A stretch of 64,000 nt of DNA, taken from assembly GCA_025920705.1 (NCBI GenBank), contig JAPDLJ010000001.1, forward strand, positions 168,449 through 232,448. The letters run 5' to 3'. Below the pieces are notes generated by a model. The model ran no database searches and was not told where the DNA came from. It worked only from the letters and a program-made list of their open reading frames with translations. Origin of the DNA: Candidatus Jingweiarchaeum tengchongense (GTDB lineage Archaea; Nanobdellota; Nanobdellia; Jingweiarchaeales; Jingweiarchaeaceae). The first letter of the stretch is position 1; every line of letters begins with the position of its first letter. Positions 1 through 8,339 of the stretch are shown here, in pieces. The position numbers and the translations under genes were made by a program.

Positions 1-1
1 A

Positions 2-2140
2 ATTCAAATAGATGGTGAAAAATGGGTTGTATCTGAGGAGGCTGCTTTTAAATTAAGTAAACAAAACAAAGAATTAAAAGAAATAGGAGAGATCAAAGCG
101 AGCGAATTGATTGGCAAGTATTGCATTGAACCAATGAATAAAAATAAAATATTAATTCTTCCAGCTGAATTTGTTGATACTTCGCAAGCAACAGGTGTTG
201 TTTATTCTGTACCATCCCATGCACCATTTGATTACATAGGTTTAGTAGAAATATGGAATGGAAAATTCGTTGATGAATTCAAATTAAACATTAATGAAAT
301 TAAAAGTATAAAACCAATCTCATTGATAAAAGTGAAAGAGTTTGGTGATCATCCCGCAATTGAACTTTGTGAAAGAGAAGGGATCAAGCAAGTAAGAGAA
401 AAAGATAAGCTCGAGAAGGTGACACAAGAACTCTATAAACTTGAATTTTATAATGGGATACTGAAAGAAAACTGCGGAAAGTTCGCTGGAAAAAAGGTAT
501 TTGATGCAAAGGAAGAGGTGTTCAGCTATCTTTATTCAATGAAATTAGCAGATAAAATGTATGAAGTGAGTGCGATTGAAAAACCCGTGGTGTGTAGGTG
601 TGGCGGTAATGTTATCGTATCTGTGATTTCTGACCAATGGTTTATTGATTATGGTAACGAAGAATGGAAAAACAAGGCAAGAGTATGTTTAGATAGAATG
701 GGGATTGTTCCTGAAATCTATAGAAAATTGTTTGAAGACACGATTGCATGGCTACATGAAAGGCCATGTGCAAGAAGGAGAGGTCTTGGCACGCCATTAC
801 CTTTTGATTCTAATTGGATAATTGAGTCATTAAGTGATTCCACTATTTACATGTGTTTTTATATTATTTCAAAATACATAAATGAAGGTAAGATAAGAGC
901 TGAGCAATTTGAAGATAAGGTGTTCGACTATGTTTTTCTTGGTAAGGGTGAAGTTGAGGACATAGAAGAAGACACTGGGATAAATAGGGAAATATTAAAG
1001 GCAATGCGCAAGGAGTTTGAATATTGGTACCCTGTAGATCAAAGACATACTGCGGTTGGGCACATCTCCAACCATCTAACATTTTATATATTCAATCACG
1101 TGGCAATATTTCCAAGCGATAAATGGCCGAAGAAAATTACATTAAATGAAATGCTGATTCGCGAAGGTAGAAAAATGAGTAAGAGTTACGGAAACGTTTT
1201 ACCGTTGGCCGAAATACCAAAAAAATATTCTGCTGATCTCTATCGTTTATATGTCTCTTATGCTGCTGATTTGACTTCAACATTGGACTGGAGGGAAAAT
1301 GATATAAAAAATGTTGCTGGAAAAATCGAGAGATTTTACAATATACTGGCGCATGTAAAAAAAGGAAAATTCAGAAAAAGTATGTTAAAAAGATGGTTGA
1401 TTTCAAGATTCAATAGAAAAATTAAGATGGCAGATGAATGTATAAAAAGTTTTAAGATAAGAGATTACATTCAGCATGCATTCTTTGATGTCCTGAATGA
1501 CATCAATCACTTCGAACGTAGGGAAACGGACAAAAAAGAAGTTAATAGATTTTTATATTCAATTGCTGATGAATGGATAAGATTAATGTCACCAGTGATA
1601 CCTCACTTATGTGAGGAACTTTGGCATTCACTTGGAAAAAAATCATTTGTTTCAATTGAAAAATGGCCGAGCGCAAATGATAAGTTGATTGATGATAAGA
1701 TAGAATTAGCTGAAGAAACGATCATGAATACTCATGCCGACATTGTACAGATAATTGAGTTAATAAAAAAACAACCAAAGAAAATAAATTTATTTATTGC
1801 AAGTGAGTGGAAATTTAAATTTTTGAATAAGTTAATCAAAATTTTTAATGAAAATAAAAAAATTGATTTTAATTTTATTATGGAAAAAATTAAAGAAGAA
1901 GATTTTTGGAAGGAAAAGAAGGAAGATGTCATTGTATTATTGAAAAAATTTGTGAAAGAGCCGGGTAAATTACCTAGTATAATCAATGAAAGAAATATCG
2001 AATTAAAGGCTTTTTTAGAAGCAAAGAATTTTTTTGAAAATGAATTTAAATGTAGTGTAGAAATAATAAAGGAAGAGAAGGCAACGATTGAAAAGGCAAG
2101 ACAAGCAATGCCTGGAAAACCAGCAATATATGTGGAATAA
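2..2140 (+). CDS. leuS: Leucyl-tRNA synthetase, 3' part (5' end outside window)
   Basis: Charges tRNA-Leu in the cytoplasm. The frame is open from base 2, so the gene enters from outside the window; a TTG at 107 could be mistaken for a start but is internal. Visible are the end of the CP1 editing domain (VYSVPSHAPFDYIGL), a class I catalytic core, the KMSKS loop at 1172-1186 (KMSKSYGN), an anticodon-binding helical region, and a lysine-rich C-terminal domain ending in PGKPAIYVE. About 712 residues are present of roughly 950 expected for archaeal LeuRS. The next gene starts 5 nt after the stop. Identity is confident; the N-terminal Rossmann half and the HIGH motif are not in view. Confidence 0.95.
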   Translation: MQIDGEKWVVSEEAAFKLSKQNKELKEIGEIKASELIGKYCIEPMNKNKILILPAEFVDTSQATGVVYSVPSHAPFDYIGLVEIWNGKFVDEFKLNINEIKSIKPISLIKVKEFGDHPAIELCEREGIKQVREKDKLEKVTQELYKLEFYNGILKENCGKFAGKKVFDAKEEVFSYLYSMKLADKMYEVSAIEKPVVCRCGGNVIVSVISDQWFIDYGNEEWKNKARVCLDRMGIVPEIYRKLFEDTIAWLHERPCARRRGLGTPLPFDSNWIIESLSDSTIYMCFYIISKYINEGKIRAEQFEDKVFDYVFLGKGEVEDIEEDTGINREILKAMRKEFEYWYPVDQRHTAVGHISNHLTFYIFNHVAIFPSDKWPKKITLNEMLIREGRKMSKSYGNVLPLAEIPKKYSADLYRLYVSYAADLTSTLDWRENDIKNVAGKIERFYNILAHVKKGKFRKSMLKRWLISRFNRKIKMADECIKSFKIRDYIQHAFFDVLNDINHFERRETDKKEVNRFLYSIADEWIRLMSPVIPHLCEELWHSLGKKSFVSIEKWPSANDKLIDDKIELAEETIMNTHADIVQIIELIKKQPKKINLFIASEWKFKFLNKLIKIFNENKKIDFNFIMEKIKEEDFWKEKKEDVIVLLKKFVKEPGKLPSIINERNIELKAFLEAKNFFENEFKCSVEIIKEEKATIEKARQAMPGKPAIYVE

Positions 2141-2145
2141 CCATC

Positions 2146-2451
2146 ATGAAAAAAATATTGGTTTTTTTATGTTTTTTGGATATATTCTCTGGGTTCGTTC
2201 TTCTTTATAGCAATTTTTTCGTAAAGTTGGGTCTGCTTTTCATGCTGATAATGTATTTATATATAATAAAGGGAAGCTGGTCAATTTTTTCAAGTGCAAG
2301 TGTTGGATATTATTATGATTGGATGGGTTTTGTTGACATGACTACAGGTATTTCTTTATTATTTGCCTACTACAATGTATACAATTTCAATATCTTTGGT
2401 GTAATAATGATAATAAAAGGATTATTTTGTCTCTTTAGTTTGGTTTTTTGA
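2146..2451 (+). CDS. Small polytopic membrane protein, unknown function
   Basis: A 101-residue, very hydrophobic protein with about four predicted membrane segments and no catalytic motif that I recognise. It starts with ATG 5 nt downstream of leuS and is probably cotranscribed with it. The stop lies 2 nt from the convergent S17e gene. The charge pattern (Lys-Lys after Met, few internal charges) fits an inner-membrane protein. I do not recognise the family. Confidence 0.6.
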   Translation: MKKILVFLCFLDIFSGFVLLYSNFFVKLGLLFMLIMYLYIIKGSWSIFSSASVGYYYDWMGFVDMTTGISLLFAYYNVYNFNIFGVIMIIKGLFCLFSLVF

Positions 2452-2452
2452 G

Positions 2453-2641
2453 TCACTCTTCTTTTTTCTTTAAAAATGTGATGTAACCTGCGATTTTATT
2501 TCTCATTTTCTTTGATGAAAATGTAATTAGTTCGTTTAATACTTGTTTATTGTGCTCAAAATCCTTTGTAAATCTATCCTGATACTTATCAAATATTTTC
2601 TTACCCTCACTTTTTATTAATTTTGTTCTGACTCTACCCAT
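2453..2641 (-). CDS. rps17e: 30S ribosomal protein S17e
   Basis: Structural protein of the archaeal/eukaryotic small ribosomal subunit. The 62-residue product has the family signature throughout: an N-terminal MGRVRTKLIK, a central KYQDRFTKDFEHNK, then VLNELITFSSKKMRNKIAGYIT. Length matches archaeal S17e (about 60-65). It is the last gene of a leftward run, 4 nt after AMP phosphorylase, so it probably shares a transcript with the AMP pathway genes. Confidence 0.93.
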   Translation of the reverse strand: MGRVRTKLIKSEGKKIFDKYQDRFTKDFEHNKQVLNELITFSSKKMRNKIAGYITFLKKKEE

Positions 2642-2645
2642 TTTC

Positions 2646-4130
2646 TCACTTTATAATGATTGGATTAATCTGTTTTAGAATATCTATTGCTTTATCAATT
2701 TTTCCCTCGCTTTCTGAATATAAAGTAAGCAATTTTTCTCTTTTTTTGACATGGCTGTCGATGTGCTTATGTAAATATATTCCTGCTCCTTTATCTCTCG
2801 GACAACCTAATATCCTAGCAATATAAGAAATCATTGTATTGTCTATGAGTTCAACTTTCCCTGTTCTATCTGATAAAAAATCATAGGAATATTTGCCAAT
2901 TGATATATCACTCACATTAACGTTTGGATTTCCATTCTGTGCTTTTATTATCTCGCGCATTTTCTTCAACGCTTTACCGGATATTAATATTTGCTCCGCT
3001 ATTTTTCTACCTTTACCCCTCCTTACTTTACCACTCATTTCAAGTAGGTTCGCTGCAAGATTTAATGATTTTTCCCTAAGGTCTCTTGGTCCACGATTGT
3101 GTAAAACAAGTAAAACATCCCTTGCCTCGAGTGCTGGACCAATTCCATTACCAATTGGTTCATCACCACTTGTAAACACAGTCTGAATGTTTATGTTTAG
3201 TCTGGCGCCAAGTCTCAAGAATTGTCTTTGTAGGTGCCTTGCATGCTCAATGTCTTCAACTTTTCCTCCTTTTCCAATCGGTATATCAATCAATATATGC
3301 GTAGAACCAACAGCCATTTTCTTTGCGAGTATACTTGCCAGCATCTGTGATTCTGGGTCAAGTGAGAATGGATGCTCAATTTTTATGATCTTATCATCGG
3401 CTGGAGCTAAATTTAGACTGCCACCCCAAACAATACATCCATTTGTTTTTAATACAATCTTTTTTAATTCATTTATATCAAAAGTTACATTCGCCAATAC
3501 TTCCATTGTATCAGCAGTGCCAGCTGGTGAAGTAATCGCCCTCGAACTTGTTTTTGGTATAATCAAACCATATGCTGCGATGATGGGAACAATTATCATC
3601 GTAATTCTATTACCTGGCACACCACCTATTGAATGGAGATCCATTATTGGGTATCTTTTAAGTTTCAATCTCTCCCCAGTATCAATCATCGCCTTCGTTA
3701 AGTGATACGTCTCTTCCAGACTCATACCTTTCATATAACAGGCAGAAACAAAGTATGTTAATTCGATTTCAGTAAGATTGTTTTTAACAATATCATTCAC
3801 GATTGAATATATTTCATTTTTATTTAATTCTTCACCATTTATCTTTTTCTTTATTGCTTCAATTGAACTTGGTTTTTCTGCAAGTTCAAATTCAATTGTA
3901 TCACCGTCTCTCAATTTAAGATCTTTCCAAACTTCTCTGAATGTACCAATTAAACCTTCTCCGAGAATTACGCTCGCGAGATCAACTACCACAGTTAAAC
4001 TTTTATTTCCTTTCTTTATCACTGCCCTATCCATAGGAAAAATACCAATGTTCTTTGCAAACTCCTCATTCAAAATTACGATGTGTTTTCCACCAGCGGT
4101 TAAATCAAAATTCCTCACTTTCAGCTTCAT
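2646..4130 (-). CDS. deoA: AMP phosphorylase (archaeal DeoA type)
   Basis: Phosphorolyses AMP (and CMP/UMP in characterised homologues) to the base and ribose 1,5-bisphosphate, the first step of the archaeal AMP pathway. The protein has the N-terminal extension domain of the archaeal enzyme and the phosphorylase core, with MDLHSIGGVPGN, PKTSSRAITSPAGTAD, WGGSLNLAPADD and IPIGKGGKVE visible. About 494 residues is the usual length. I place the start at the ATG at 4130, which overlaps the RuBisCO stop as ATGA and follows a G-rich ribosome site; an in-frame ATG at 4142 adds four residues. Homologues begin at this MK. Translational coupling to RuBisCO is likely. Confidence 0.95.
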   Translation of the reverse strand: MKLKVRNFDLTAGGKHIVILNEEFAKNIGIFPMDRAVIKKGNKSLTVVVDLASVILGEGLIGTFREVWKDLKLRDGDTIEFELAEKPSSIEAIKKKINGEELNKNEIYSIVNDIVKNNLTEIELTYFVSACYMKGMSLEETYHLTKAMIDTGERLKLKRYPIMDLHSIGGVPGNRITMIIVPIIAAYGLIIPKTSSRAITSPAGTADTMEVLANVTFDINELKKIVLKTNGCIVWGGSLNLAPADDKIIKIEHPFSLDPESQMLASILAKKMAVGSTHILIDIPIGKGGKVEDIEHARHLQRQFLRLGARLNINIQTVFTSGDEPIGNGIGPALEARDVLLVLHNRGPRDLREKSLNLAANLLEMSGKVRRGKGRKIAEQILISGKALKKMREIIKAQNGNPNVNVSDISIGKYSYDFLSDRTGKVELIDNTMISYIARILGCPRDKGAGIYLHKHIDSHVKKREKLLTLYSESEGKIDKAIDILKQINPIIIK

Positions 4131-5353
4131 TTTAACCCCCATTTTTTAATTGCTAATTTTAATTCTTTTTTGTTTTTCATATAATCTTCGATCGGAATTC
4201 CATTGACTACTGCATCTATTGCCTGTCTCATTGCTTTTGCTCCAGAAAAAGTACCATTTGGATGACCATGAACCCCTCCTCCAGCTTGTATAATAATATC
4301 TTTACCAAGTAATTCGATTAATTTTGGTATGGAACCTGGATGAAGTCCACCAGAGGCAACGGGGAATACAGATTTCAAACCAAAAAATTCTGATTTTAAA
4401 AACGAATTTATTTCTTTGGTTTCCTCTTCTCCACTTTCCATTTTCCCGATGTTTGCTGTGCCTGTGTGTATTTGATCTACACCAATGAGCCTTGATATTT
4501 TTGCGATTACTAACATTGAAATCCCGTGCTTTCCTTTTGTAAAAATTGCATGGCCTGCCCTGTGGGCGTGCAAAACTAATTTTAATTCATCATTCTCATT
4601 TCTTAGGGTCTGAAGCGCTGACCATCCTAATGTAATTATATCTACCATCACATATTCATTACCAACTTCTCTAACAATCCTGGCCCTTCTCAGCATCTCC
4701 TTGACTTCAGCTGTAATATTTATCATGTAGATTTTCTTCTCTCCTGTTTCCTTCTCTGCTTTCTCCTTTGCATTGAATGTTTTTCTGAGTCTTTTTTCAA
4801 ACCTATTAAACGAGAGTGAGGATAAATTCTCATCATCCTTAACGATATCAATACCGCCAGTCCAAGCTTCGTACGCTACTCTTGCATGTTCATTTTCGTT
4901 CAAACCAAGCTTTGGTTTTATTATCGTCCCGCATAATGGTCTATCATAAACTTTCAATAATTTTCTTATGCCATGAATTCCAAAGAGTGGACCTTTAAAA
5001 GATTTTACAATTTTTTCTGGAAAAATGATATTTTGAAGTTTCAAATTTTTGATGATGTTCATTCCAAAGATGTTACCTGCGATACTTGAAAGAATTTGTG
5101 ATATATTCCCTTCTTCAAATAATTCAATAGGATACGCGATTTTAACTTTATTTTTATCAATTTCAAAAACCTTTGCCCCCAATCTTTTTATCCTATATTT
5201 CATCGTCGCTACGTCAGTCCATGTGCCAATGCTTGACTCTGCAGCTATCTGTTCTGCAACCTTTTTAAATGGTATATCACGTGATGGTTCTACATAAAAT
5301 TCTGTAATAAGGTCATTTTTTGATGGTTCATATTTTAAATTTATGTAACTCAC
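4127..5353 (-). CDS. rbcL: Form III ribulose-1,5-bisphosphate carboxylase
   Basis: Carboxylates ribulose 1,5-bisphosphate, made here from AMP rather than by a Calvin cycle, to two 3-phosphoglycerates. Active-site motifs are intact: KPKLG at 146-150, the carbamylated lysine motif KDDE at 172-175, HAHRAGH at 262-268, loop-6 lysine in GKMES at about 304, and SGGLHPG and GGGVHGHP near the end. At 408 residues it is slightly shorter than most form III proteins. Start is GTG at 5353; its ribosome site (GGAGGT) lies inside the end of the isomerase gene. Middle gene of isomerase-RuBisCO-phosphorylase. Subtype (IIIa, IIIb, II/III) needs a tree. Confidence 0.96.
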   Translation of the reverse strand: MSYINLKYEPSKNDLITEFYVEPSRDIPFKKVAEQIAAESSIGTWTDVATMKYRIKRLGAKVFEIDKNKVKIAYPIELFEEGNISQILSSIAGNIFGMNIIKNLKLQNIIFPEKIVKSFKGPLFGIHGIRKLLKVYDRPLCGTIIKPKLGLNENEHARVAYEAWTGGIDIVKDDENLSSLSFNRFEKRLRKTFNAKEKAEKETGEKKIYMINITAEVKEMLRRARIVREVGNEYVMVDIITLGWSALQTLRNENDELKLVLHAHRAGHAIFTKGKHGISMLVIAKISRLIGVDQIHTGTANIGKMESGEEETKEINSFLKSEFFGLKSVFPVASGGLHPGSIPKLIELLGKDIIIQAGGGVHGHPNGTFSGAKAMRQAIDAVVNGIPIEDYMKNKKELKLAIKKWGLK

Positions 5354-5357
5354 CTCG

Positions 5358-6281
5358 CTACCTCCTAAATAACCATGGATATTTTGATTGAATGATATGA
5401 ATCAAGACTTGTGGGTGTTGGATTCCCTCCTCGCTAATTATGCCTGTTATGTATTCATTTTCAGTCAAATCAAATGCTGGGTTTCTTATTTCTATCATTT
5501 TTCTCTTCGTCTTCCAAATTTCATTTCTATCTCTTTCCTCAATTATATAAGTTTCATCCAAACTTCTTGGATCAAACTTATATAATTCACATGCAACATA
5601 GAATGGAACCCATGCTTTTTTTGCAGCCAGCGCAATTAAAGAAGTACCAACTTTGTTTATTATCCCTTTTGGGGTGATTGCATCTGCACCAACAATGACG
5701 ATATTCGCTTTCTCTATCATATAACTTGATGCGGCATCAACAATCATTGTCGTAGGTATACCAAGTGCACTTAACTCTTTTGCTGTTTTTCTTCCTTGAA
5801 ATAGTGGTCTCGTCTCAGTACATATCACACTAAATCTTTTCCCGTTCTCTTTTGCCTTTTTAAGAATACCCATAACCGTTGAACTGTGGCAGTGAGTGAA
5901 GACAATTTCCTCGTCTTTTATAAGCGTGGAACCAACTTCTGCTATCTTGTTTTTTGCGCTTTCCAAATTGTGTAAAAATTCATTGGAATACAAGGATACA
6001 AGATGCTTTAGCTCTTTTATTTCATTAACGGGATTCTTTTCTAACATTGTGATGATAAAATTCAGTGAATTTAACATCAAAGGTTCGGTTGGCCTTGATT
6101 CTGCTAAAATTTTTTTTGCCTCTTCAATTTTATTTATAAACTCATACTTATCATTCACTTCTAATTTCTCACTAAATTCCTGTATTCTTTGAAGCGCAGA
6201 TTTAGCGATATTTTCTGCTCCTTGAATCTTCAATTCTTTTATTTTACTTGCAGTTCTTTCAATAATATCGAATTGCTTCAC
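5358..6281 (-). CDS. e2b2: Ribose-1,5-bisphosphate isomerase
   Basis: Converts ribose 1,5-bisphosphate to ribulose 1,5-bisphosphate, linking AMP phosphorylase to RuBisCO. It is an eIF2B-alpha-like protein of 307 residues. The catalytic cysteine is seen in THCHSSTV (C131) and the catalytic aspartate in GADAI (D200), matching the pair known from the Thermococcus enzyme; TETRPLFQG and NKVGTSL are also conserved. The start is GTG at 6281. The 39-nt gap upstream carries a T-rich TTTTTTAATAAA element about 25 nt before the start, which could be a promoter for this three-gene unit or a terminator for aEF1B. The remaining family alternative, a translation factor eIF2B subunit, is excluded by the Cys/Asp pair and context. 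Confidence 0.94.
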   Translation of the reverse strand: MKQFDIIERTASKIKELKIQGAENIAKSALQRIQEFSEKLEVNDKYEFINKIEEAKKILAESRPTEPLMLNSLNFIITMLEKNPVNEIKELKHLVSLYSNEFLHNLESAKNKIAEVGSTLIKDEEIVFTHCHSSTVMGILKKAKENGKRFSVICTETRPLFQGRKTAKELSALGIPTTMIVDAASSYMIEKANIVIVGADAITPKGIINKVGTSLIALAAKKAWVPFYVACELYKFDPRSLDETYIIEERDRNEIWKTKRKMIEIRNPAFDLTENEYITGIISEEGIQHPQVLIHIIQSKYPWLFRR

Positions 6282-6320
6282 AAGAAATTAATAAAAATTG
6301 ATTTATTAAAAAAGTTATGA

Positions 6321-6599
6321 TTAAAATTCCTCTGTCAATCTAGTAACATCGTCAACGCTAACATCACTTATTCCTTTTATCTTCCTTATTTCCTCCTCTA
6401 TTTTCTCAGTTCCACCCTTTGATTCATCCATTATAAATGTAAATACGATCGCATTTATACCATATGCAATTGGTTGTATTCTTATATTTGCTATTTTACC
6501 GTGTTTATTTAGTATCTGTCTTGTTGCTTCCCCAATCTCTTCAAGTTTTATATTTGGATTTTCCGGAAGTATTTTTAGTGTGACTGCAACTTGCGCCAT
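6321..6599 (-). CDS. ef1b: Translation elongation factor aEF-1 beta
   Basis: Guanine nucleotide exchange factor for aEF1A. The 92-residue protein begins MAQVAVTLKILPENP, typical of the archaeal family, and ends with the beta-strand and acidic tail SVDDVTRLTEEF. Length is standard (about 88-92). It follows the GNAT gene by 4 nt and a tiny zinc-ribbon gene lies one gene further up, an order common in archaea for these translation-linked genes. Confidence 0.95.
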   Translation of the reverse strand: MAQVAVTLKILPENPNIKLEEIGEATRQILNKHGKIANIRIQPIAYGINAIVFTFIMDESKGGTEKIEEEIRKIKGISDVSVDDVTRLTEEF

Positions 6600-6603
6600 T
6601 TAT

Positions 6604-7143
6604 TCACCCCATTTTCTTTAGTGGAAGTTCCATCACGATTTGATTAATGTATTTACCTTTATAAAATATTCTATTTTTTAATACGGCAACCCTCTTAAAC
6701 CCTATTTTTTCATATACATGCTGCGCTACTTTGTTATTAGCATAAACAGTCAAATACAACAACTTCAGATCTCTATCTTTCTTTGCTAATTTTATAATTG
6801 CTCTTATCATCTCCTTACCAATTCCTAAGTTTCTATATTCTCTAATCACGGACACGCCAAGTTCACCAGTATGTTTCTCCCTAAAACGACCCTTTCTTAT
6901 TTCAACTGCACCAATTATTTTTCCATCAATCTCAGCAACTAAATATATCTTTCTTTTTTTATTTATGTCTTCAATAACGCCCTTCAACCACTTTCTCTCC
7001 TCTTTAAATGTCATTCTACGGTTGCAGAGTATTGGTGCATCTTCTCTTACCAGAGAGTTGATAAAATTTAGAAGTCCTTTGACATCACTCATCTTCGGTT
7101 TTCTCAGAACAACTTTTCTTCCATCCTTTGCTTTTATTATCAT
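6604..7143 (-). CDS. GNAT family N-acetyltransferase
   Basis: Predicted acetyl-CoA-dependent transferase of the GNAT fold, about 179 residues. The acetyl-CoA loop is seen as YRNLGIGKEM and the late motif as NNKVAQHVYEKIGFK. The frame is open to 7179, but that longer start would overlap the zinc-ribbon gene upstream; the ATG at 7143, one nucleotide after that gene's TGA stop, gives a normal GNAT N-terminus (MIIKAKDGRKVVLRK). The substrate is unknown; a RimI-like role on ribosomal or other proteins is possible given the neighbours but not shown. Confidence 0.85.
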   Translation of the reverse strand: MIIKAKDGRKVVLRKPKMSDVKGLLNFINSLVREDAPILCNRRMTFKEERKWLKGVIEDINKKRKIYLVAEIDGKIIGAVEIRKGRFREKHTGELGVSVIREYRNLGIGKEMIRAIIKLAKKDRDLKLLYLTVYANNKVAQHVYEKIGFKRVAVLKNRIFYKGKYINQIVMELPLKKMG

Positions 7144-7144
7144 T

Positions 7145-7315
7145 TCATGGACCTGTAAAATGGCATTCTGGACACTCATATGGAACTGCTAAAATTCTGC
7201 ATTTGCCACATCTCACTATCTTGGTCTTTCCACAATTTGGGCAATTAAATATTGTTGAATTTTCAACCGTACTTATGTCTGTTTTGCATGTACTACAGTA
7301 TTCTTTGCTTCTCAT
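7145..7315 (-). CDS. Small zinc-ribbon RNA-binding protein linked to aEF1B
   Basis: A 56-residue protein with four knuckles arranged as two zinc sites: CSTC, CPNC, CGKC and CPEC, ending HFTGP. It belongs to the archaeal two-zinc-finger mini-protein family (DUF1610-like, described as Zn-ribbon RNA-binding proteins involved in translation) that is commonly encoded upstream of aEF1B. ATG at 7315; stop at 7145-7147; the GNAT gene starts one nucleotide later. It is the first gene of the leftward run, divergent from pth2, and the shared 45-nt gap must hold both promoters. Confidence 0.88.
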   Translation of the reverse strand: MRSKEYCSTCKTDISTVENSTIFNCPNCGKTKIVRCGKCRILAVPYECPECHFTGP

Positions 7316-7360
7316 CTGCCTAAAAAAAGCTTTTATTGTTTAAAAGTTTTTCTAAAATAG

Positions 7361-7711
7361 ATGAAACAAGTAATTGTAATAAGAAGTGACTTAAAATTAA
7401 GTAGGGGTAAGGCTTGTGTACAAGTGGCTCACGCATCATTAGTTAGTGCTTTAAAGGTACAAAAGAAGAATGAAAAACTATTCAAAAAATGGTTATTAGA
7501 TGGACAAAAAAAAGTAGTACTAAAAGTAAGGGGTGAAAAGGAGCTCTTAGAGATCTATGAAAAGGCAAGGGAAAATGATTTGGTTTGTGAAGTAATAAGG
7601 GATGCTGGGCTCACAGAGTTAGAACCTGGAACAATCACGTGTATTGGGATAGGCCCTGATGAAGAAAAAAAGATAGATAAGATAACTGGCAGCTTACCGC
7701 TTTTAAAATAA
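7361..7711 (+). CDS. pth2: Peptidyl-tRNA hydrolase, archaeal/eukaryotic type
   Basis: Hydrolyses peptidyl-tRNA released from stalled ribosomes. The 116-residue sequence carries the Pth2 signature: VIRSDLKLSRGKACVQVAHASL, the central KVVLKVRGEKEL, and the C-terminal AGLTELEPGTITCIGIGPD. Length is standard. A TATA-like TTTAAAAG about 15-22 nt upstream suggests a leaderless or nearly leaderless mRNA. The last 9 nt overlap the convergent TtuA-like gene. Confidence 0.96.
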   Translation: MKQVIVIRSDLKLSRGKACVQVAHASLVSALKVQKKNEKLFKKWLLDGQKKVVLKVRGEKELLEIYEKARENDLVCEVIRDAGLTELEPGTITCIGIGPDEEKKIDKITGSLPLLK

Positions 7712-8338
7712 ACTTTCAAATAAATTTACCAATGAAAATTTTGCTCCAGGCCTCATTTCTTCAACTTTGTTTATTTTGTTTAAGTAAATATTTTTTTGCT
7801 GGTACTTAAGAAAATTATAATTTTTTAATCTTGCAAGTGTTTCAATTTCTTTGATTGGTATATTAAATAAAGGTCTTACAAGATTTCCATTTCTTGGTTT
7901 TATTTCATTGATCAAACTTAATTTTTTCTCAGCAAAGGCAATTATTAATTTTTCACAAGTATCCTCCAAACAATCGTTCAGGACGATTGTTTCTTTTGTC
8001 TTCCTTAATTTAAGGTTTTTTATTTCTTTAACCATCACACCATATTTTTTTGATATTTCTTTTGCAACTTTGAGTGCTTTTTTTGTTGAAAGTAAGGTAA
8101 AACTTGTGTCTTTTCTTGATCCTAATAAATTAAATATGTGGAAGAAACAAACAAAACTTGGAGCACTTCCATCAAAAATGAATGAAATTTTTTTATTGTT
8201 CAGCATCTTGTAGTGTTTGATATTTCTATTTATTCTCTTTCTCATTATTTTGATGAAACAAGCATTACAAAAGTACTTTTTTAGATATGGGAGAAATATT
8301 TTTCCGTTTCTTTTTTCACAATTTCCACAAAAAATCAT
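7703..8338 (-). CDS. Degenerate TtuA/Ncs6-like PP-loop protein
   Basis: Resembles the tRNA 2-thiolation ATPase family (TtuA/Ncs6) in its N-terminal zinc site (CGNC ... CNAC), the following basic helix RKRINRNIKHYKML, and the late motif RPLFNIPIKEIETLA. However, the PP-loop that should read SGGxDS is FDGSAPS, and the internal CxxCG plus GHNxDDEAQ region is missing or reduced to LNDCLEDTCEKLI. At 211 residues it is about 100 shorter than active enzymes. It is probably not an ATP pyrophosphatase in the usual sense; it may be a regulatory or scaffold relic. It starts 1 nt after tyrS. A SAMP/MoaD-like protein is encoded at 58660-58857. Confidence 0.6.
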   Translation of the reverse strand: MIFCGNCEKRNGKIFLPYLKKYFCNACFIKIMRKRINRNIKHYKMLNNKKISFIFDGSAPSFVCFFHIFNLLGSRKDTSFTLLSTKKALKVAKEISKKYGVMVKEIKNLKLRKTKETIVLNDCLEDTCEKLIIAFAEKKLSLINEIKPRNGNLVRPLFNIPIKEIETLARLKNYNFLKYQQKNIYLNKINKVEEMRPGAKFSLVNLFESLF

Positions 8339-8339
8339 T

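Noticed and set aside
107..130. TTG at 107 as the start of leuS
   Set aside because: The frame is open upstream to base 2 and the sequence there continues the synthetase; the gene is simply cut by the window edge.
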